A stretch of DNA of 64,000 bases from Apoda limacodes (lineage: Eukaryota > Arthropoda > Insecta > Lepidoptera > Limacodidae). Positions 34,101 through 46,349 of this stretch are shown in pieces. The stretch is from the NCBI GenBank assembly GCA_946406115.1, contig OX291550.1, positions 29,426,722 to 29,490,721 of the forward strand. Direction: 5' to 3'. Position numbers and translations under genes: made by a program. Within the stretch, counting starts at the first letter, position 1. The number at the start of each line of letters is the position of its first letter. The notes beneath the pieces were generated by a model. The model searched no databases and was not told the origin of the DNA. It was given only the letters and a program-made list of their open reading frames with translations.

Positions 34101-35789
34101 CAACGGGCTCCTCCACGAGTTTCCCAGAGCTGTCATGTATCATTTCCCGAAGCTACAAACTAAAAAATGACGTTGATCATAGCTAGGAGTATAGGCCTGT
34201 GTGGTAAAGTGTTCTCTGGTACTCTTCTGTGCATGGAGCTAAGTTGCCAGCTCCGATCGATAAGTTCCTCCAGACTCTTACCAATTACTAGGGCTCGTTT
34301 GAGTTCCTAAATGTATGTGGTCTCAAAAAATATAATTTTTAAAAGAAAAGTTTAGATATTAAAAATACTTCTAAGCATTAGAAGAAATAATTTACTTATC
34401 GATCCTTTTGTTAAATTAAACTTAAGAGAATTATATTCACTGATAGTTAAAATTATTTAATTTGATGTATTTAAAAGGTGATATTCTTTATATATAATAT
34501 ATGGAGTAATCTCAATCCGTTACTTCACATTATTCAGTAGTATAATTGAATCCAGGAGTTACAATATCGATATTTTCGATAGTTAGGTACATTATTACCT
34601 ATAGATTTTATGAATTCTCATCGAATATAAAGAATTTTTTATAAAAACATTTTAATGTAGCAGCTGTATATTTGTCTAGTAAGATAATTCAGATTTAACA
34701 CTTTCATGAAGTTTTTCAGATATTACGTTTGAAAATTTTCTTTATAAAGCTTCAATTTAGATGTTCTAGTAATCGTAATTATTTGTCCTAAATCGTAAAT
34801 AATGTAAGGTAATACACATCAAATATAATAACAACACATTTACATACATCCCATCAATCACATTACATTTATGTATAATAATTGAATTAAATTAGTTTTG
34901 TCCTTAACTTTAACTAAAATAGTAAATCGGGTTTCACTGCCATTGCCGATGTCCACTCCTTCACCTGCATAAAAGGCGAAGATCCCTACCTGCGAGTTTT
35001 AGGATTTATCTCAGGCCTAAGCTCCTAGATCACATAACCCATTAAGAATAAAGAAGCAAGAGACAAATCGCAGGAAAACTAGAAAATCCATGTCTTGTTG
35101 CACACAGCGTCAGCATCTAAATTTAAAATAATATAGTGAGATAAATAGATTTGTGTTATTTGTAAATAAGATTACATTTTTTTTTAAACTTATAAACACT
35201 AACACTTTTATTTAATTATTATCGGGAGGAATGTTTTCGGTCGAGAGTTCACGATTGACTGTCTGGATTCTCGTTCTGAATATTAACCAAAATTTCAGCC
35301 TTACACTCACGACCGTGACAAAATTCTAGTTAACTTGGCCAGAATTTCGTACTTGAAACTCGGTCAAGCGCTTTCACGATTTTTTGTTAAATATATTCAT
35401 ATTTGTGTGTTAATCATCGAGTATGACAAAGAACTATTAATTTAAACTTTAATGCGTTTCGTCTAGAAATATTAGGGTCATAAAACTGTGTTATTTTAAC
35501 AATAACACTTTATGTGTTTTATCTCATTAAGGTTTCTTAATTTGAACAAAATTTATATAACTTTACATAAATTATGTATTTATTCCATTATTAAATTCTT
35601 CGATTTTAAATAAGATTTACAATAAAATAGTGTTCATTTAAGTATTCCCACTATTTATATGACTTTTCACAAATTAGTAAATGATTGACATTAAAATTTC
35701 CTTTTAAAAAAATCAATCAGAATTTTGATTTTAAATCGACTTAAAATGTTGATAATTTCTAACAAATTAAATCAATAATATTATATATA
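31191..35789. other. 4.6 kb AT-rich intergenic DNA, no gene recognised
   Basis: Open frames here (for example - strand 31778-31987 and + strand 32233-32463) have no recognisable domain. The - frame at 31778-31987 has a basic, then hydrophobic start, which could be chance. The segment about 32722-32812 is a diverged copy of the sequence at 40950-41060 (shared CCAGTTGAACATA and GGACRATTTTCGT words). Confidence 0.55.
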
Positions 35790-37729
35790 TTTTTTTTTTT
35801 TTTTTTTTTTTTTTTATACCACTAAGGTGGCAAACAAGCTTACGGTCCGCCTGATGGTAAGCGGTCACCGTAGCCTATGGACGCTTGCAACACCAGGGTT
35901 GCCGAAACTTCAGAAATCCAATAACTTCTTTCTTGAAGAACTCCATACTGTAGTCCTTGCAGAAAACCTTGGCAGGGAGCTCATTCCACAACTTCAGCGT
36001 TCGCGGGAGGAAGTTTCTGTGAAACCGCACTGTACGCGACCATTTAGGTTCTAAAGTGTGAGAATGAATTCCCTGCCGATGGCGAGCGGTGCGATGGTAG
36101 AAAGTAGCCGTGGGCATCATTTCGAACAATTCCTCAGAACACAACCCATTGTACAAGCGGTAGAACACACACAGTGAGGCAAAGTCTCTCCTCAGACTTA
36201 AGGGCTCGATACCGCAAGTGAGTTTGGAATCGTCGACAATTCTCACAGCCCGTCGTTGAACCGAGTCAAAAGGGCCAAGCTGGTATCCGGGTGCACCTGC
36301 CCAGAGATGGCAGCAGTACTCCATATGGGGCCTAACTTGCGACTTGTAAAGTAACAACCTTTGCCCCGACGTGAAGTACTGCTTCGCTCTGTTGAGTACA
36401 CCAAGTTTTTTGGACGCCAGCTTTACCTTATCTTGTAAATGATCTCGGAACTGAACATCGCTGGAGATGTCGACACCAAGGATCCCAATGCTCTTGGAGA
36501 TGGAGAGGGGAGTGTTCTGGAATTGTGGGACCACAGTGAATGGAGTTTTCTTAGCGGTGAACGCGCACACTTGTGTCTTTGTAGGGTTGAATCGGACCAA
36601 GTTTACCCGTCCCCAGTCAGAGACCTGGGACAGTGTGGTCTCGATTTGATACACAAGTTCTCCGCGGTTTTCCTCCACAACGGAACGAGGGATGTTTGCA
36701 CGACCCGTGTAAAAAGCGTCTCCAGTACTGTCATCTGCATAGCAATGTATGTTGTTGATGTCCAACATGTCATTGATATGCAGTAGAAACAGCGTAGGAG
36801 ACAGCACAGAGCCTTGCGGGACACCAGCATTAATGTCCATGCTATCAGAGCAACTACCGTCAACTACGGTTCGTATGCGTCTGCCGGTCAAAAAGCTAGC
36901 CACCCATTTGCACAAACCCTCGGGCACTCCGTAAGATGGCAACTTCGATAGAAGACCGCGGTGCCAGACCCGATCGAACGCCTTCGCTATGTCCAGGCTA
37001 CATGCCAATGCCTCCCCCTGACTCTTAATGGCTAGTGCCCATCGGTGTGTGAGATACACTAGAAGGTCACCAGTCGAGCGACCGTGGCGAAAGCCATATT
37101 GACGGTCACTGAGCAGATCGTGTACTTCTAGGTATCTTAGAAGCTGTGTGTTGATCACACGCTCCATCACCTTAGAGAGGAGAGAGGTAATAGCGATAGG
37201 CCTGTAATTCGATGGATCTGATCTACCGCCCTTTTTGGGCACCGGGTGCACATTCGCAGTCTTCCATAAAAACGGAAATTGCCTAGTGTGGTAGGAAAGC
37301 GCGAAGAGGCGCGTGAGTACAGGACATAACTCAGGAGCACACTGCTTAAGCACCACTGCTGGTATACCGTCTGGCCCACTCGACTTATGAACGTCTAGAG
37401 AAAGCAACGCCCGCCTGACCTCCCGCTGCGTTATGGAGATTTCCGGCATGGTCTTACCGCACCACGGTATAGTAGGTGGTACAGCGCCTTCATCGTTCAT
37501 TTTCGAGTTCGAGGCAAAGAGACTGCCCAGTAGATCGGCTTTCTCTTTAGCACTATGCGCCAAGTCACCATCGGTCTTTCGCAGTGGTGGTAACGACGAC
37601 TGGCAAAAGTTCCCTTCGGCGGCTTTGGCAAGCGACCAGAAAGCACGACTCCCAGAAGGATAGCTCGCAAGTCGCCCACCTATTTTGCCGATGAATTGGA
37701 ATTTTGCTCTGGCAGTTGCTTTCTTACTG
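35790..37729 (-). mobile_element. jockey-like LINE copy D, best-preserved reverse transcriptase
   Basis: This is a 5'-truncated insertion on the - strand: a T tract at 35790-35815 is its A tail, then the 3' end GCCACCTTAGTGGTATA, then ORF2. The copy breaks off at about 37729, where copies C and F continue further upstream into the linker after the endonuclease. The reading frame is open from the truncation point to the stop at 35875, roughly 615 codons. Confidence 0.92.
35875..37729 (-). CDS. LINE ORF2 reverse transcriptase, 5'-truncated open frame
   Basis: RNA-dependent DNA polymerase that would copy the element RNA at a nicked target. Numbering from codon 37563 (TTG), motifs in order are: SSGPDG 61-66, NYRPI 119-123, QYGFRHGRST 155-164, DIAKAFD 191-197 (first catalytic Asp), GVPQGSVLSPTLF 247-259 and YADD 275-278 (catalytic Asp pair), then the thumb and a C-terminal region with YCCHLWAG. 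No RNase H domain is visible. The frame stays open upstream of codon 1 to the truncation, so no genuine start exists. Against copy A, 14 bp are missing near the 3' end, changing the last residues to FRQPWCCKRP. The N-terminal endonuclease is absent, so it cannot act autonomously. Confidence 0.85.
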
Positions 37730-38040
37730 ATGTAACTTTTGTACTTATGTCAACCCTATAGGACCGTTGCTTTAACCTCAAATTTGAACCTAATACAGGT
37801 ACAGTAAGGTCCATTATAATGTAGCTAACAAGAAAATATACTTTATCAGCATTTTAGCCAGGCGCGAGGAATTTTTAACCACTCATATATGAAAGTCGAC
37901 CAGTTTCACTTGGACTATAACAAATATTTAAGAAAAAATATCATTCAAGCATTTTTGATATTGATAAGGATTGAAGCTAGTAGACCATTGGTCGAGTTTA
38001 AGCTTCCTTTAAATATTTTTAATTATGTATACGTAAGTAT
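37730..38040. other. short spacer, no gene recognised
   Basis: AT-rich flank between the 5' truncation point of LINE copy D and a decayed hAT element. Nothing else is seen. Confidence 0.5.
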
Positions 38041-38044
38041 ACGT

Positions 38045-40165
38045 TGATCATGGGCGCCGGCAGGGGGGTGCCAAGTGGTGCACTTGCACCCCTTGGGAAT
38101 CTCGGGATCAACAGGAATTATTGAAATATTTTTTTTATTCACAATAATTAGTAGGCAGTAATTACACAATTCTCATTTAAAAAGCAACTGCAGCCGGCGG
38201 GATATTTTGACCGAACTTATCAATGAAGTTTTCTATAAAGTTATCTTTATTGTCCTTGGTTATCTTGCCTCGGTGGACACTTAACAAGCATAATCCAGAC
38301 AGTCGCTCGTCACCTGTTGTAGACCTATTCCAAGTTTTAACTCTTCTCAGTGTGCTAAAAGATCTTTCTATTGTGCACGTTGTGACGGGTAGACTAAGGA
38401 CAATCTTGATCGCTTCTGCTACTGAAGGAAAGAAATCTTTTGCGTCGTCGATGTAGTCTATAAGATGTTTTTCATATCGATTAACTCCACTGATATCATT
38501 TGCCGTTGGCTGTGGATATTTCCACATTTCAAACATGTCGATATTTCTGAAATAAAACTAGGTAAAAGATCGCCATACAAATTTTCAATGTCTTTTGCAG
38601 CTCTAAGAAATTCTTCTTTACTGAGGCCTTTTATTATTTTTGGGTGTAGTTGTAACAGAGAAAATGATTTTTTATGTGTTTCAGAAAATCTGTCTTTTAA
38701 AGAAGAAATGATCGAATCAAGGTAAGGGATGTATAAAGCTCTTCTGTAAAATTCTTCAACGTTTTCGGATGGGTGGTTGGATCGATGAGCCTGTCGTTTC
38801 GTTACTCATTGGCATTTAATCTCAATATTAAGGTCTTCGCAACTTTGTTTAGCTTCTCCAAATATAGGAGTAAATTCCTGCGATGCGTTTTGTCTGTGAC
38901 CATCTATTATTTTAGTGAGTTTGCAAATGTGGTCATTCACTAAATTAATGTCAAAATCCACTTGTTGAAGCTGGTTGCAGACAGGCTCAAGCTTTGCCGA
39001 GTAAGTGGCAATAATATGCAATGCCACAATAAAATTTGTGGTGGTCAAAGCAGTGCGCAGTTGGTAAGCTCTAACCTTTGTCTTAGAATTAGTGGCTTCA
39101 TCTTCTGAGAGTTCTTGTAATGCTTCTACAATTTTGGTGAAATTTTGAGCGAAAATTCGAATACTTTTGTACTTTGCAGACCATCTGGTTTCGCAAAACA
39201 AGGGAATATTTGGAAATTTTTTTTCGCCGTAAAATGCTCTCTCTAAAAAAAGTTATAGTTTCCTTAATAATTCCAGCAGTATTTCTTATTTCACTCAATT
39301 TATTTAAATCATTGACAACAAGATTTAATATGTGACTAGCACAGTGGGATATTTATCATTAATTATTTGAACTCCACCAACATGTCCAGCCATCGTGGAG
39401 CAACCATCATACCCTTGCCCAAACATTTTGTTGACATCTAAACCACATGATGTCAAAAAAGATATTATAACTTCAGAAATCAATGCAGCATCTCATTTTT
39501 GAAGTGGTCTGTACCCCAAAAAACCTTTAAGTATTACGTAACTGTGTTTCGTTTGGTCAAACTTGACGTATCTTGCCCATTGAAAGCTGTTCAGTCCCGC
39601 TTATATCCGCTGTCTCGTCAGCCAAGATTGAAAATTATGCCGCCTCTTTTGCTTCATCAGTAATGGTTTCACGAAGAACATCAGCACAGGTTTCAATAAT
39701 TTCGTTTTGTACTTGACTCTATATAAGACCGAAGATATAATGAGTTGAAGTTTTTTTCTGTTCAGTATCAATCTGTTCATAAACGTAATTTTTTTTTCTT
39801 TGCATGATTTCCAGAAATTTTTTAGAACGTAGAACCGATTCACGATGCCACTGGCGATTTGCATGAGATTTCGCACACACATGAAATTTTTGATATTTTT
39901 TGCATGGCCGAACGATAAATGGCCCCTGAGTACTGCCTCGATGAATTTATGCGGGAAATAATACACTTGTACGGCAAAGTGGTCCTTTAACCTTTAGCTA
40001 GCCACTCGTGGCGAAATGCACGTTGTTGTGTTTCGTTTTTATGATCGATGTCCTGCTTGAAATCATAATCTTGCGGAGGTTTCCACGCTGTTTCGAGCAC
40101 TTTCAGCCGTATTTCATCACTGATAGATACGTTAGAATCCAGATATAAACCCACATCATAAATAT
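38045..40165 (-). pseudogene. decayed hAT-type transposase gene (ZMYM1/TTF-like)
   Basis: The - strand holds, from N to C terminus: a frame with ETAWKPPQDYDFKQ and FRHEWL (about 40020-40130), broken frames of the TTF-like zinc-finger region (39601-39966), the RNase-H-like region with MFCETRWSAKYKSIR (38806-39298), and a clear C-terminal hAT dimerisation domain, LPVTTCTIERSFSTLRRVKT with ERLSGLCLLS (38177-38536). The order matches transposase-derived proteins resembling zinc finger MYM-type 1. At least four frame breaks separate the parts. The downstream end near 38050 has GGGCGCCGGCAGGGG, a sequence common at ends of such elements. The gene is non-functional; I could not find the other terminus. 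Confidence 0.75.
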
Positions 40166-40202
40166 TAACTAAAGTTTGTTGTGTTGATTTAATTAATATG
40201 GT

Positions 40203-40244
40203 TCCAATATGTCAAAGTCAGTATGATGACTTTGACATATTGGA
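40203..40244. repeat. perfect hairpin, 18-bp arms, 6-nt loop
   Basis: TCCAATATGTCAAAGTCA, loop GTATGA, then the exact reverse complement. It shares the CCAATATGT word with the hairpin at 41043-41090. Confidence 0.9.
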
Positions 40245-40451
40245 CATTAATGCATAGGTGATTGGTATTATATTTGTATTTAATTCCGAGCTATCAATGT
40301 CACCATGAATGCCGTAAATTTGTTTAAATGGCGGAGGGTAAGGTCTAAATGCTCCGTCTCCTAAAATGTGTTCAATAGTTTTTGTTTTTCTTCTTATGTC
40401 TTCTGAACAAAAAACTATTATCCGAACTCCGTTACAATTATAATCTCCCAA
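40218..40451 (-). pseudogene. MULE transposase fragment
   Basis: The - strand frame has HILGDGAFRPYPPPFKQIYG, IHGD, then PITYALMSNMSKSSY. This follows the MULE transposase core start, where a first catalytic Asp lies in a D-G-(T/A)-F motif, followed by F-x-Q-x-Y and a V/I-x-Y-A-L-(L/M) block. It lacks the remaining catalytic part, and the N-terminal FLYWCH is not seen. It may derive from the same superfamily as MULE-like elements 1 and 2. Confidence 0.6.
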
Positions 40452-40544
40452 TAAAAAGGATAAATATCTTTTTTTTCATAGCAAAAAAAAAATGTATAGC
40501 AGCTTACAAACACCTTTTTGCTGAATTAGAATCTTTGCAAAGAC

Positions 40545-40680
40545 GGATAGAAGGACGGCGGTGCTACAAAGCTGTGACATATGGACGGACGGAAATGACG
40601 AAACTAGGTATAAGTAATAATAATAGTAAATAGTAATAAGGGTTTCATTTTTCCATTTGGCTACAGAACTCTAAAAATTA
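40545..40680 (+). repeat. dispersed-repeat tail
   Basis: GACGGATAGAAGGACGGCGG ... GGCTACAGAACTCTAAAAA matches the ending seen at 6095-6190 and 23585-23755. Confidence 0.5.
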
Positions 40681-41042
40681 GAACTACTTTATGTACGTAA
40701 ATACAAGGAAACAGATGTAACTTGAACAATATTTAGATAAGTACAAAGGTACTTACATTAACTTTAAAAAGCCAACGCCAATATTTGCCGTCTTTTAAAA
40801 AACACAACTCTTCATCAATTGCCTCCATTTGTCAATTGAAAATCAAACAATGAAAAACAAAAGACAAATCGTAGACTGAGAATTGCGCCTTCAGTCAATT
40901 GTTTTATTATTCATATTTTTTTTTTAATTTTTATTCGTCAGTGGCCAGTTATTATTAATATTCGCACGTTTTATCACATATAATAAAATCACATTTCCAA
41001 GTAGTACAACCAATTTAAAAGTTGCAAAAAATTGACGAAAAT

Positions 41043-41090
41043 CGTCCAATATGTTCAACTGGTTGTACACAAAGTTGAACATATTGGACG
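41043..41090. repeat. perfect hairpin, 18-bp arms, 12-nt loop
   Basis: CGTCCAATATGTTCAACT, 12-nt loop, then the exact reverse complement AGTTGAACATATTGGACG. A diverged relative of the surrounding sequence lies at 32722-32812. Confidence 0.9.
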
Positions 41091-41269
41091 TAACATTATG
41101 TAACATATCAAATACAAATAACAAAACTATTGCTTAGTGTCACCAAATGCATAAAGACGATGTGAGTTTGTTTTTTTTTCTTAAGGGTGTCTAAAAACCT
41201 ATTTGAAATTTATTTTTTTAACAAAACACATTTTGCAGTTGAATATAGAGAGTATTTTATTTTCAACTT

Positions 41270-42160
41270 TAAACATGGACACGGAGGTTACTTGTCGAAC
41301 TCAACATCCGACAAATTTCCGTCAATTCACGCTGACAATCGTTCACACTCTTTATGAAATTTTCCAAGACATTTTGACATAATTGTGGTTGAATTTCGTC
41401 AATAACTGGACGAATTTCGGTTTTGAGCTCAGAAATTGTACCTGTGTCACTCAGATCAATAAACCAGTGTCTACCCTGTCACCCCTACTCGTGCCAAACA
41501 ATTCTTAATTAGAACAATTTGTTTCTGGGACTTCGCCGGCCTCTGCCGCGGTACGCTTCGCTCGGCTCGTGCGGTGTTCACCATGTAACCTAATTGCTCG
41601 TCGCTTCGCTCCTCACCACCTAACTTGGCAAGATTTGGATTCGCTGCCAGTTTTCTGATTTCATTTGAGTATATAAATATGCTTTTCTAACGATTAAAAT
41701 TAGAGAAAAGTAAAATCGATTGAATCCTGTGTTTATTTTTTTCTTTAGACTGGCAAGTATTTTCGTAAAAAAAATTATTGTATTTTTAAATGTGGGTGTG
41801 TAATGGTGGATTTTGTATGAAATCAATTTAGTTTTTTTCGTGAAAATCTAGTGTCCTCCGAGAGTTCTATCAGTTAAAACCATCGTTACGTAAAAATCTC
41901 ACGTTCTTGGAAAGTAAACAATTACCAAATTTTGTAAGCGTTATTTAGTCAAAACTCGTTGCAAAGAGCTTCTGGACATGTTTGATTGTTGCATACGTTG
42001 TCTAACTGCAGCAATGTTTTCAAGTGATCTTCCCGTGCGAGGACGGCCACCTGTTTCAAATTTATCAATTAAATTCTCCACAGCAGCTCGAGATGGTGCA
42101 TTATGATGAACGAAAAATGTGCGACATCTTCGGACCGTTTCCAACTACCTACAAAATATT
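41270..42160 (-). pseudogene. IS630/mariner-type transposase, internally deleted
   Basis: The - strand carries the N-terminal helix-turn-helix part at 41941-42144 (APSRAAVENLIDKFETGGRP, then GRSLENIAAVRQR and SLQRVLTK) and, after a gap, the C-terminal end at 41275-41460 (TISELKTEIRPVIDEIQPQL, CQNVLENFIKSV). These ends match a mariner-related transposase family widespread in insects. The catalytic middle is missing; about 41460-41930 instead holds unrelated sequence, including a GC-rich stretch TTCGCTCGGCTCGTGCGG. It is inactive, and terminal repeats were not identified. Confidence 0.65.
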
Positions 42161-44108
42161 CGCGTTCCATTGTTGACACAAGGAAATAATTCGAAATTCA
42201 AAATACAAGTAGGTTTTGAGACACCGTTTACCATAGACTACTAGTTCTGTAATCTGTCCTACGGACTGCGCAATAGCCTTAAATAATTGGCCAAACTTTG
42301 GTAAGAGAAAAACTGAAGCTTTGGTGTCTTTTCTCTTTCGATTAACGTACGCCATTTTGTTTGTTGATGGTTATTAAAACAAGTTAGAAAGATATAAGAG
42401 AGACCAACGTTTCCCTTTGTCTCTGTCACATCATTGCAACCATTTTTTTCACATCTGGCTATGAATGCGCTGTCTATTTCTCTATGTCTATGGTTTGTTC
42501 CCACGGGTATACTTAGAGACAATTGCTTAAACCACTATATATAAGCTTCTTAAAAACCACTGAAGGTACAGATTAAGAAAATCTTTGAGTTTAGATGCTA
42601 CATAATTCAGTTGGGCGTTTGTCACTTTTACGTTGTCTGTGTTAAACTAAATACCAATTTATTGTTGTAAAAAAGTACGTTTATTATATATTCACTGCTT
42701 AAACAAATAGAGGTATTTGATCGAATGATAGTCCATTAAGTCGTGTATAATAAATGCTCTAAATGAAGAGAAAAAATTCTAAATCTACTGATCTACTCTA
42801 TGATCAATATTGGATGATATATATGTCGCAACCATCTGGTTAAATTAGCCAGTTAACATATTAACAAAGTTTTTACAAAAAAACGAGCTAAAGTTATTGG
42901 TTTTACTTACAAAATATCGATATTAACGTGATCTATATCTATAGTTTCTCGCAGCACAAGATACCTATATTCGCTTCAACGTGTTTGCTTTGCATATTGT
43001 TGCAACATTTGTGGTAAAACGTACTTGCAGATATCTTTTGATGTCTTTAAAAGCTGGAAGCCGGCAAATACGGAAGCGGAAGGGAGTTCTTTATTCACAC
43101 ATTGGTTCGTAATGCGCTACTTCAAAGAAGCCTGGAGAAAGGAAACGCGGAATATATTGTCAAAAGTAAAAGGACTTCCGAGAAAAACAACGGGTTTCAG
43201 GTGTACGTACGTACGTACTCTCGGAAAAATAAATTTAGCTTTGTTATTTATTTCCACAGGAGGACACACTGCAAGTGAAACACCGCCTTAAATAGTCATA
43301 AATACTAAATGTTATTGAAGGATTTTGTAAGTAAACAGTAGGGAGTTGCAGACGCAACAAAAAAGTTACGTTTAAGGTTGCTCCCCACTGAAATGTATAG
43401 TTTCAGCTGTGCTTTCAGAACGTACCAAGCAGTGTCAGTACGTATATAGATGCTACGAGTAGTGTAGCACTCACGCACACTCTATGGGTACAGCAGTAAC
43501 CAAATCTAGTCATACATACGAATAGGTATTGCATCGTAGCGAAGTAAACTAATTTAAGCTGATATTATGTTAATGATTATAAGATTAGCTTTGTCCCGCG
43601 ATTTCACTCGCGCAAAAATCAGTTATCGCTTCGAAAATCCTTGATTAATGGATAAAAAGTATTTTATAACACATTTGCTTGTGAAGGGTCTCTTATTTCA
43701 CCCATTTCAACATCGTATTGTATCTCATTACGTACTTGTGCGTTATTGTAATGTAAAACGCACGAGTTTCTTTTAAATATGGTAAAACGCACGGTTTATT
43801 AAGACGCTCCGTCTAAAACGAACGGTACTTTTTAAATCTTAGCAAAGAGTTTTTATGTCAGAAAAGTGGTCAACATTTTATGAATAAAATTAACTTTAGG
43901 AAATACACAATAAATAAACATTTAATGCTTTAATTTAATTCATTTTGGCCATAAATTACAACCATTTATCTGTATAGAAGCACAAAAATATTAATTTACT
44001 TTATTAATAAGACTGGCTGTTTTTGTCCCTTTGCCTTTAAAAAAATTGTGAACAAGTTAAAATTATCCGCGCGCTTTTTCTTTTCGCTGTTTTAGTTTTT
44101 ATTTGAAA
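42161..44108. other. intergenic DNA, no gene recognised
   Basis: Open frames (for example 43025-43291 on +) lack recognisable domains. A short run CGTACGTACGTACT lies near 43204-43218. The stretch about 43592-43640 resembles interspersed repeat ends (CCCGCGATTTCACTCGCGC). Confidence 0.5.
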
Positions 44109-45132
44109 ATGTCGTCAAGTAATGATGAATTTATTAATTTGACACCGCCAGAAGTCTCAGAGGCAGTGAAAAAGGCTACTCTAAGCTTTTGCCTGAAAAA
44201 TCGACCGATAGATACTTCCAAGCGTATCAAAATTTCATCTTATGGAAAACGAGCAAAGATGCAAATATATTTTCAGAAAGTGTGTTTTTTGCCTATTTCA
44301 TGGAACTTTCTCAAAAATATAAGTCAAGCTCATTGTGGTGCTATTATTCAATGCTAAAAAGCAATGTGAAAACAAAACATGGTATTGATATCAAGTCATA
44401 CTCCAACTTGCAGGCATTTCTTAAATAGACGCTCAAGTGACCATGTAAGTAAAAGGTCGAAAGTATTTTCGGCTGACAATGTCAAGAAGTTCCTAAAAGA
44501 AGCTCCGAATTGCCGATATTTGGCAACTATAATTTAGTTTAAACAAAATTACTGTTATGACCTTCTTTCACTTCCGTATTTCTTTACAATATATGTGTTT
44601 TCTACGCAGTTTTTATCTCTTTTCAGGTTGTATTAATGTTCGGCATAAATGGTGCATGTAGACGTCAAGAGTTGGCAAACATCACAACTAATGATGTCGA
44701 GAACCATGGGCGGGTTCTACTTGTCCAAAAAACACAAAAAATAAAATTCCAAGATCGTTCACAATACATCCTTTTTACGACATAGTGAAAAAATACGTAG
44801 CGCTTCGTTCAACAAAAGCGAAGTCTAACAGATTCTTTCAGAATTACCAAAATGGAAAATGCACTGGCATAAATAAATTTGTAGCAATGCCGAAAAATAT
44901 TGCCACTTTCTTAAATTTGGATGATCCACATGAATACACAGGGCACAGTTTCAAAAGGTCCTCGGCTACATTGCTCGCTGATTCAGGTGCGAACTTAATG
45001 ACACTAAAACGCCGCGGAGGGTAGCGGTCGAACAGTGTAGCCGAGGGCTACATAGATGACTCGATGAAAAATAAAGAAGAAATTACCTCTCGCATTCCAA
45101 GGAATATAAATTTGGATAAATTAAAGTGTTGA
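44109..45132 (+). pseudogene. Crypton-type tyrosine recombinase gene, decayed
   Basis: The ATG at 44109 starts an acidic N terminus (MSSSNDEFINLTPPEVSEAV). After a frameshift near 44185 comes the core-binding domain (STDRYFQAYQNFILWKTSK, SLWCYYSMLKSNV). Another one-base shift near 44427 leads to RRSSDHVSKRSKVFSADNVK. About 44527-44627 looks like an intron ending TTTTCAG. The catalytic domain follows: GACRRQEL (first Arg), TGHSFKRSSATLLADSG (His-x-x-Arg), a GG then TAG where a conserved Trp is expected (45022-45024), and VAEGYIDDSM with the nucleophilic Tyr. The pattern R, HxxR, Y defines tyrosine recombinases, and this sequence type is that of animal Cryptons. Two frameshifts and one nonsense codon make it a pseudogene. 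Confidence 0.8.
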
Positions 45133-46349
45133 CTCACGACAATCTGTGAGCATACACGCGTACGAATTCCACCATGCAGAACTCTGTGGTCTCCTTTCTC
45201 CTACTTTCACTCAAGAAAATGAGAGAGAGACTGGTGAAATTTTAACTAATAATAATAACTTGACAACATTAAAAATGCCAACTGGCAATTTACAAATTCT
45301 TCAAATTTTTCTAACTGCTTTACAAGTGATTAAAGATTTATTCGCTTAAGTAAGTCTGAGTTTTATGTATTTCCTCGCAAATATGTTATAAAACGTCGTA
45401 TGACATACGTGCGCTTTGATAATTACAGCCTCTGCTTTCTTATTGCCCTCGCCTACGGCTCGGGCTAGCAATATCGCCTCGGCTTTAGATATCAACTTAC
45501 CGCACTTATATCATAATTATGGTTTTGTTTGTCTTATTGTTAGTCTTTCCAACTACTCCTGTGTTAAAATCAAGCCACTCTGTTGCTCTGCTGCGACGCT
45601 AAATAAAAAAAATGCGAATATTGTCCCGCGGTTTCATGCGTCGAATACCTTTCATATTTAAAATGTCCCGATGATGTTATTTCTTTAGGAGAAGCTACTC
45701 ACCAATATATTTTCCATCATTGTAGAGATATTCTATATTTATTGCTGACCTTCTCCCTTAATTTCCATAAAGTGCGATTATCAAAATTATTTTCTTATTC
45801 CACATTACACAAGGTAACAAAAATATTTCTGCATTGCACTGATTGTCAGTCAGTTAGTCCATCAGTCAGCGACAAGACAGTATTTTAACCAACTTAAAAA
45901 AAGGAGGAGGCAGTTTACATGTGATAACATTTTCCTCCACCGCGCGTTTTGAGCAATATTGCGGCGGTTTACAGATTTTCTAGAACCGGATATACCCGGG
46001 TAATTTAAGGCGCATATAGCAGCTAACTAGCGCCGCCATTAGATATCCTCCAAATGTCGCAAATATAAAGCTGGTCATAAGCTATTTTTAGAAAGTTTAA
46101 TGTAGTTTCTACATAATATCTGTGAGTTGTAGTTGGCATTTCTGTTAAAAACGGCCACTAACTCACACGCGTTAAAAACTAACGGAAAAACAAATATATT
46201 AAAAAATGTAAGCGTGTCCACCGCGTTTAAAACATCATCGAAATTTGACTTCAGTCTTCAGACCTGTGCATGAAAAGACTGTTTTCCCCGACTGCAAAAT
46301 TAAGCAGTTTACTTGAGTTTAATCATGCTAGACTAGGCTAAAAATCATT
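45133..46349. other. intergenic DNA, possible Crypton 3' flank
   Basis: The frame at 45146-45349 has an N/T-rich middle (TNNNNLTTLKMPTGNLQI) of the sort found C-terminal to Crypton recombinases, so it may be part of the same decayed gene in another frame. The rest shows no gene; 45840-45870 has a short (TCAG)n-like run. Confidence 0.4.

Noticed and set aside
35790..35815. Long T tract as a transcription terminator
   Set aside because: It is the reverse complement of the A tail of LINE copy D, directly next to that element's 3' end.
36439..36934. Plus-strand open frames over LINE copy D
   Set aside because: Antisense shadows of the reverse transcriptase; the same shadows recur at 4215-4710 and 52746-53253 because the LINE is repeated.
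43025..43291. 88-codon plus-strand frame as a host exon
   Set aside because: I could not match it to a domain, and a CGTACGTACGTACT run inside it suggests non-coding sequence.
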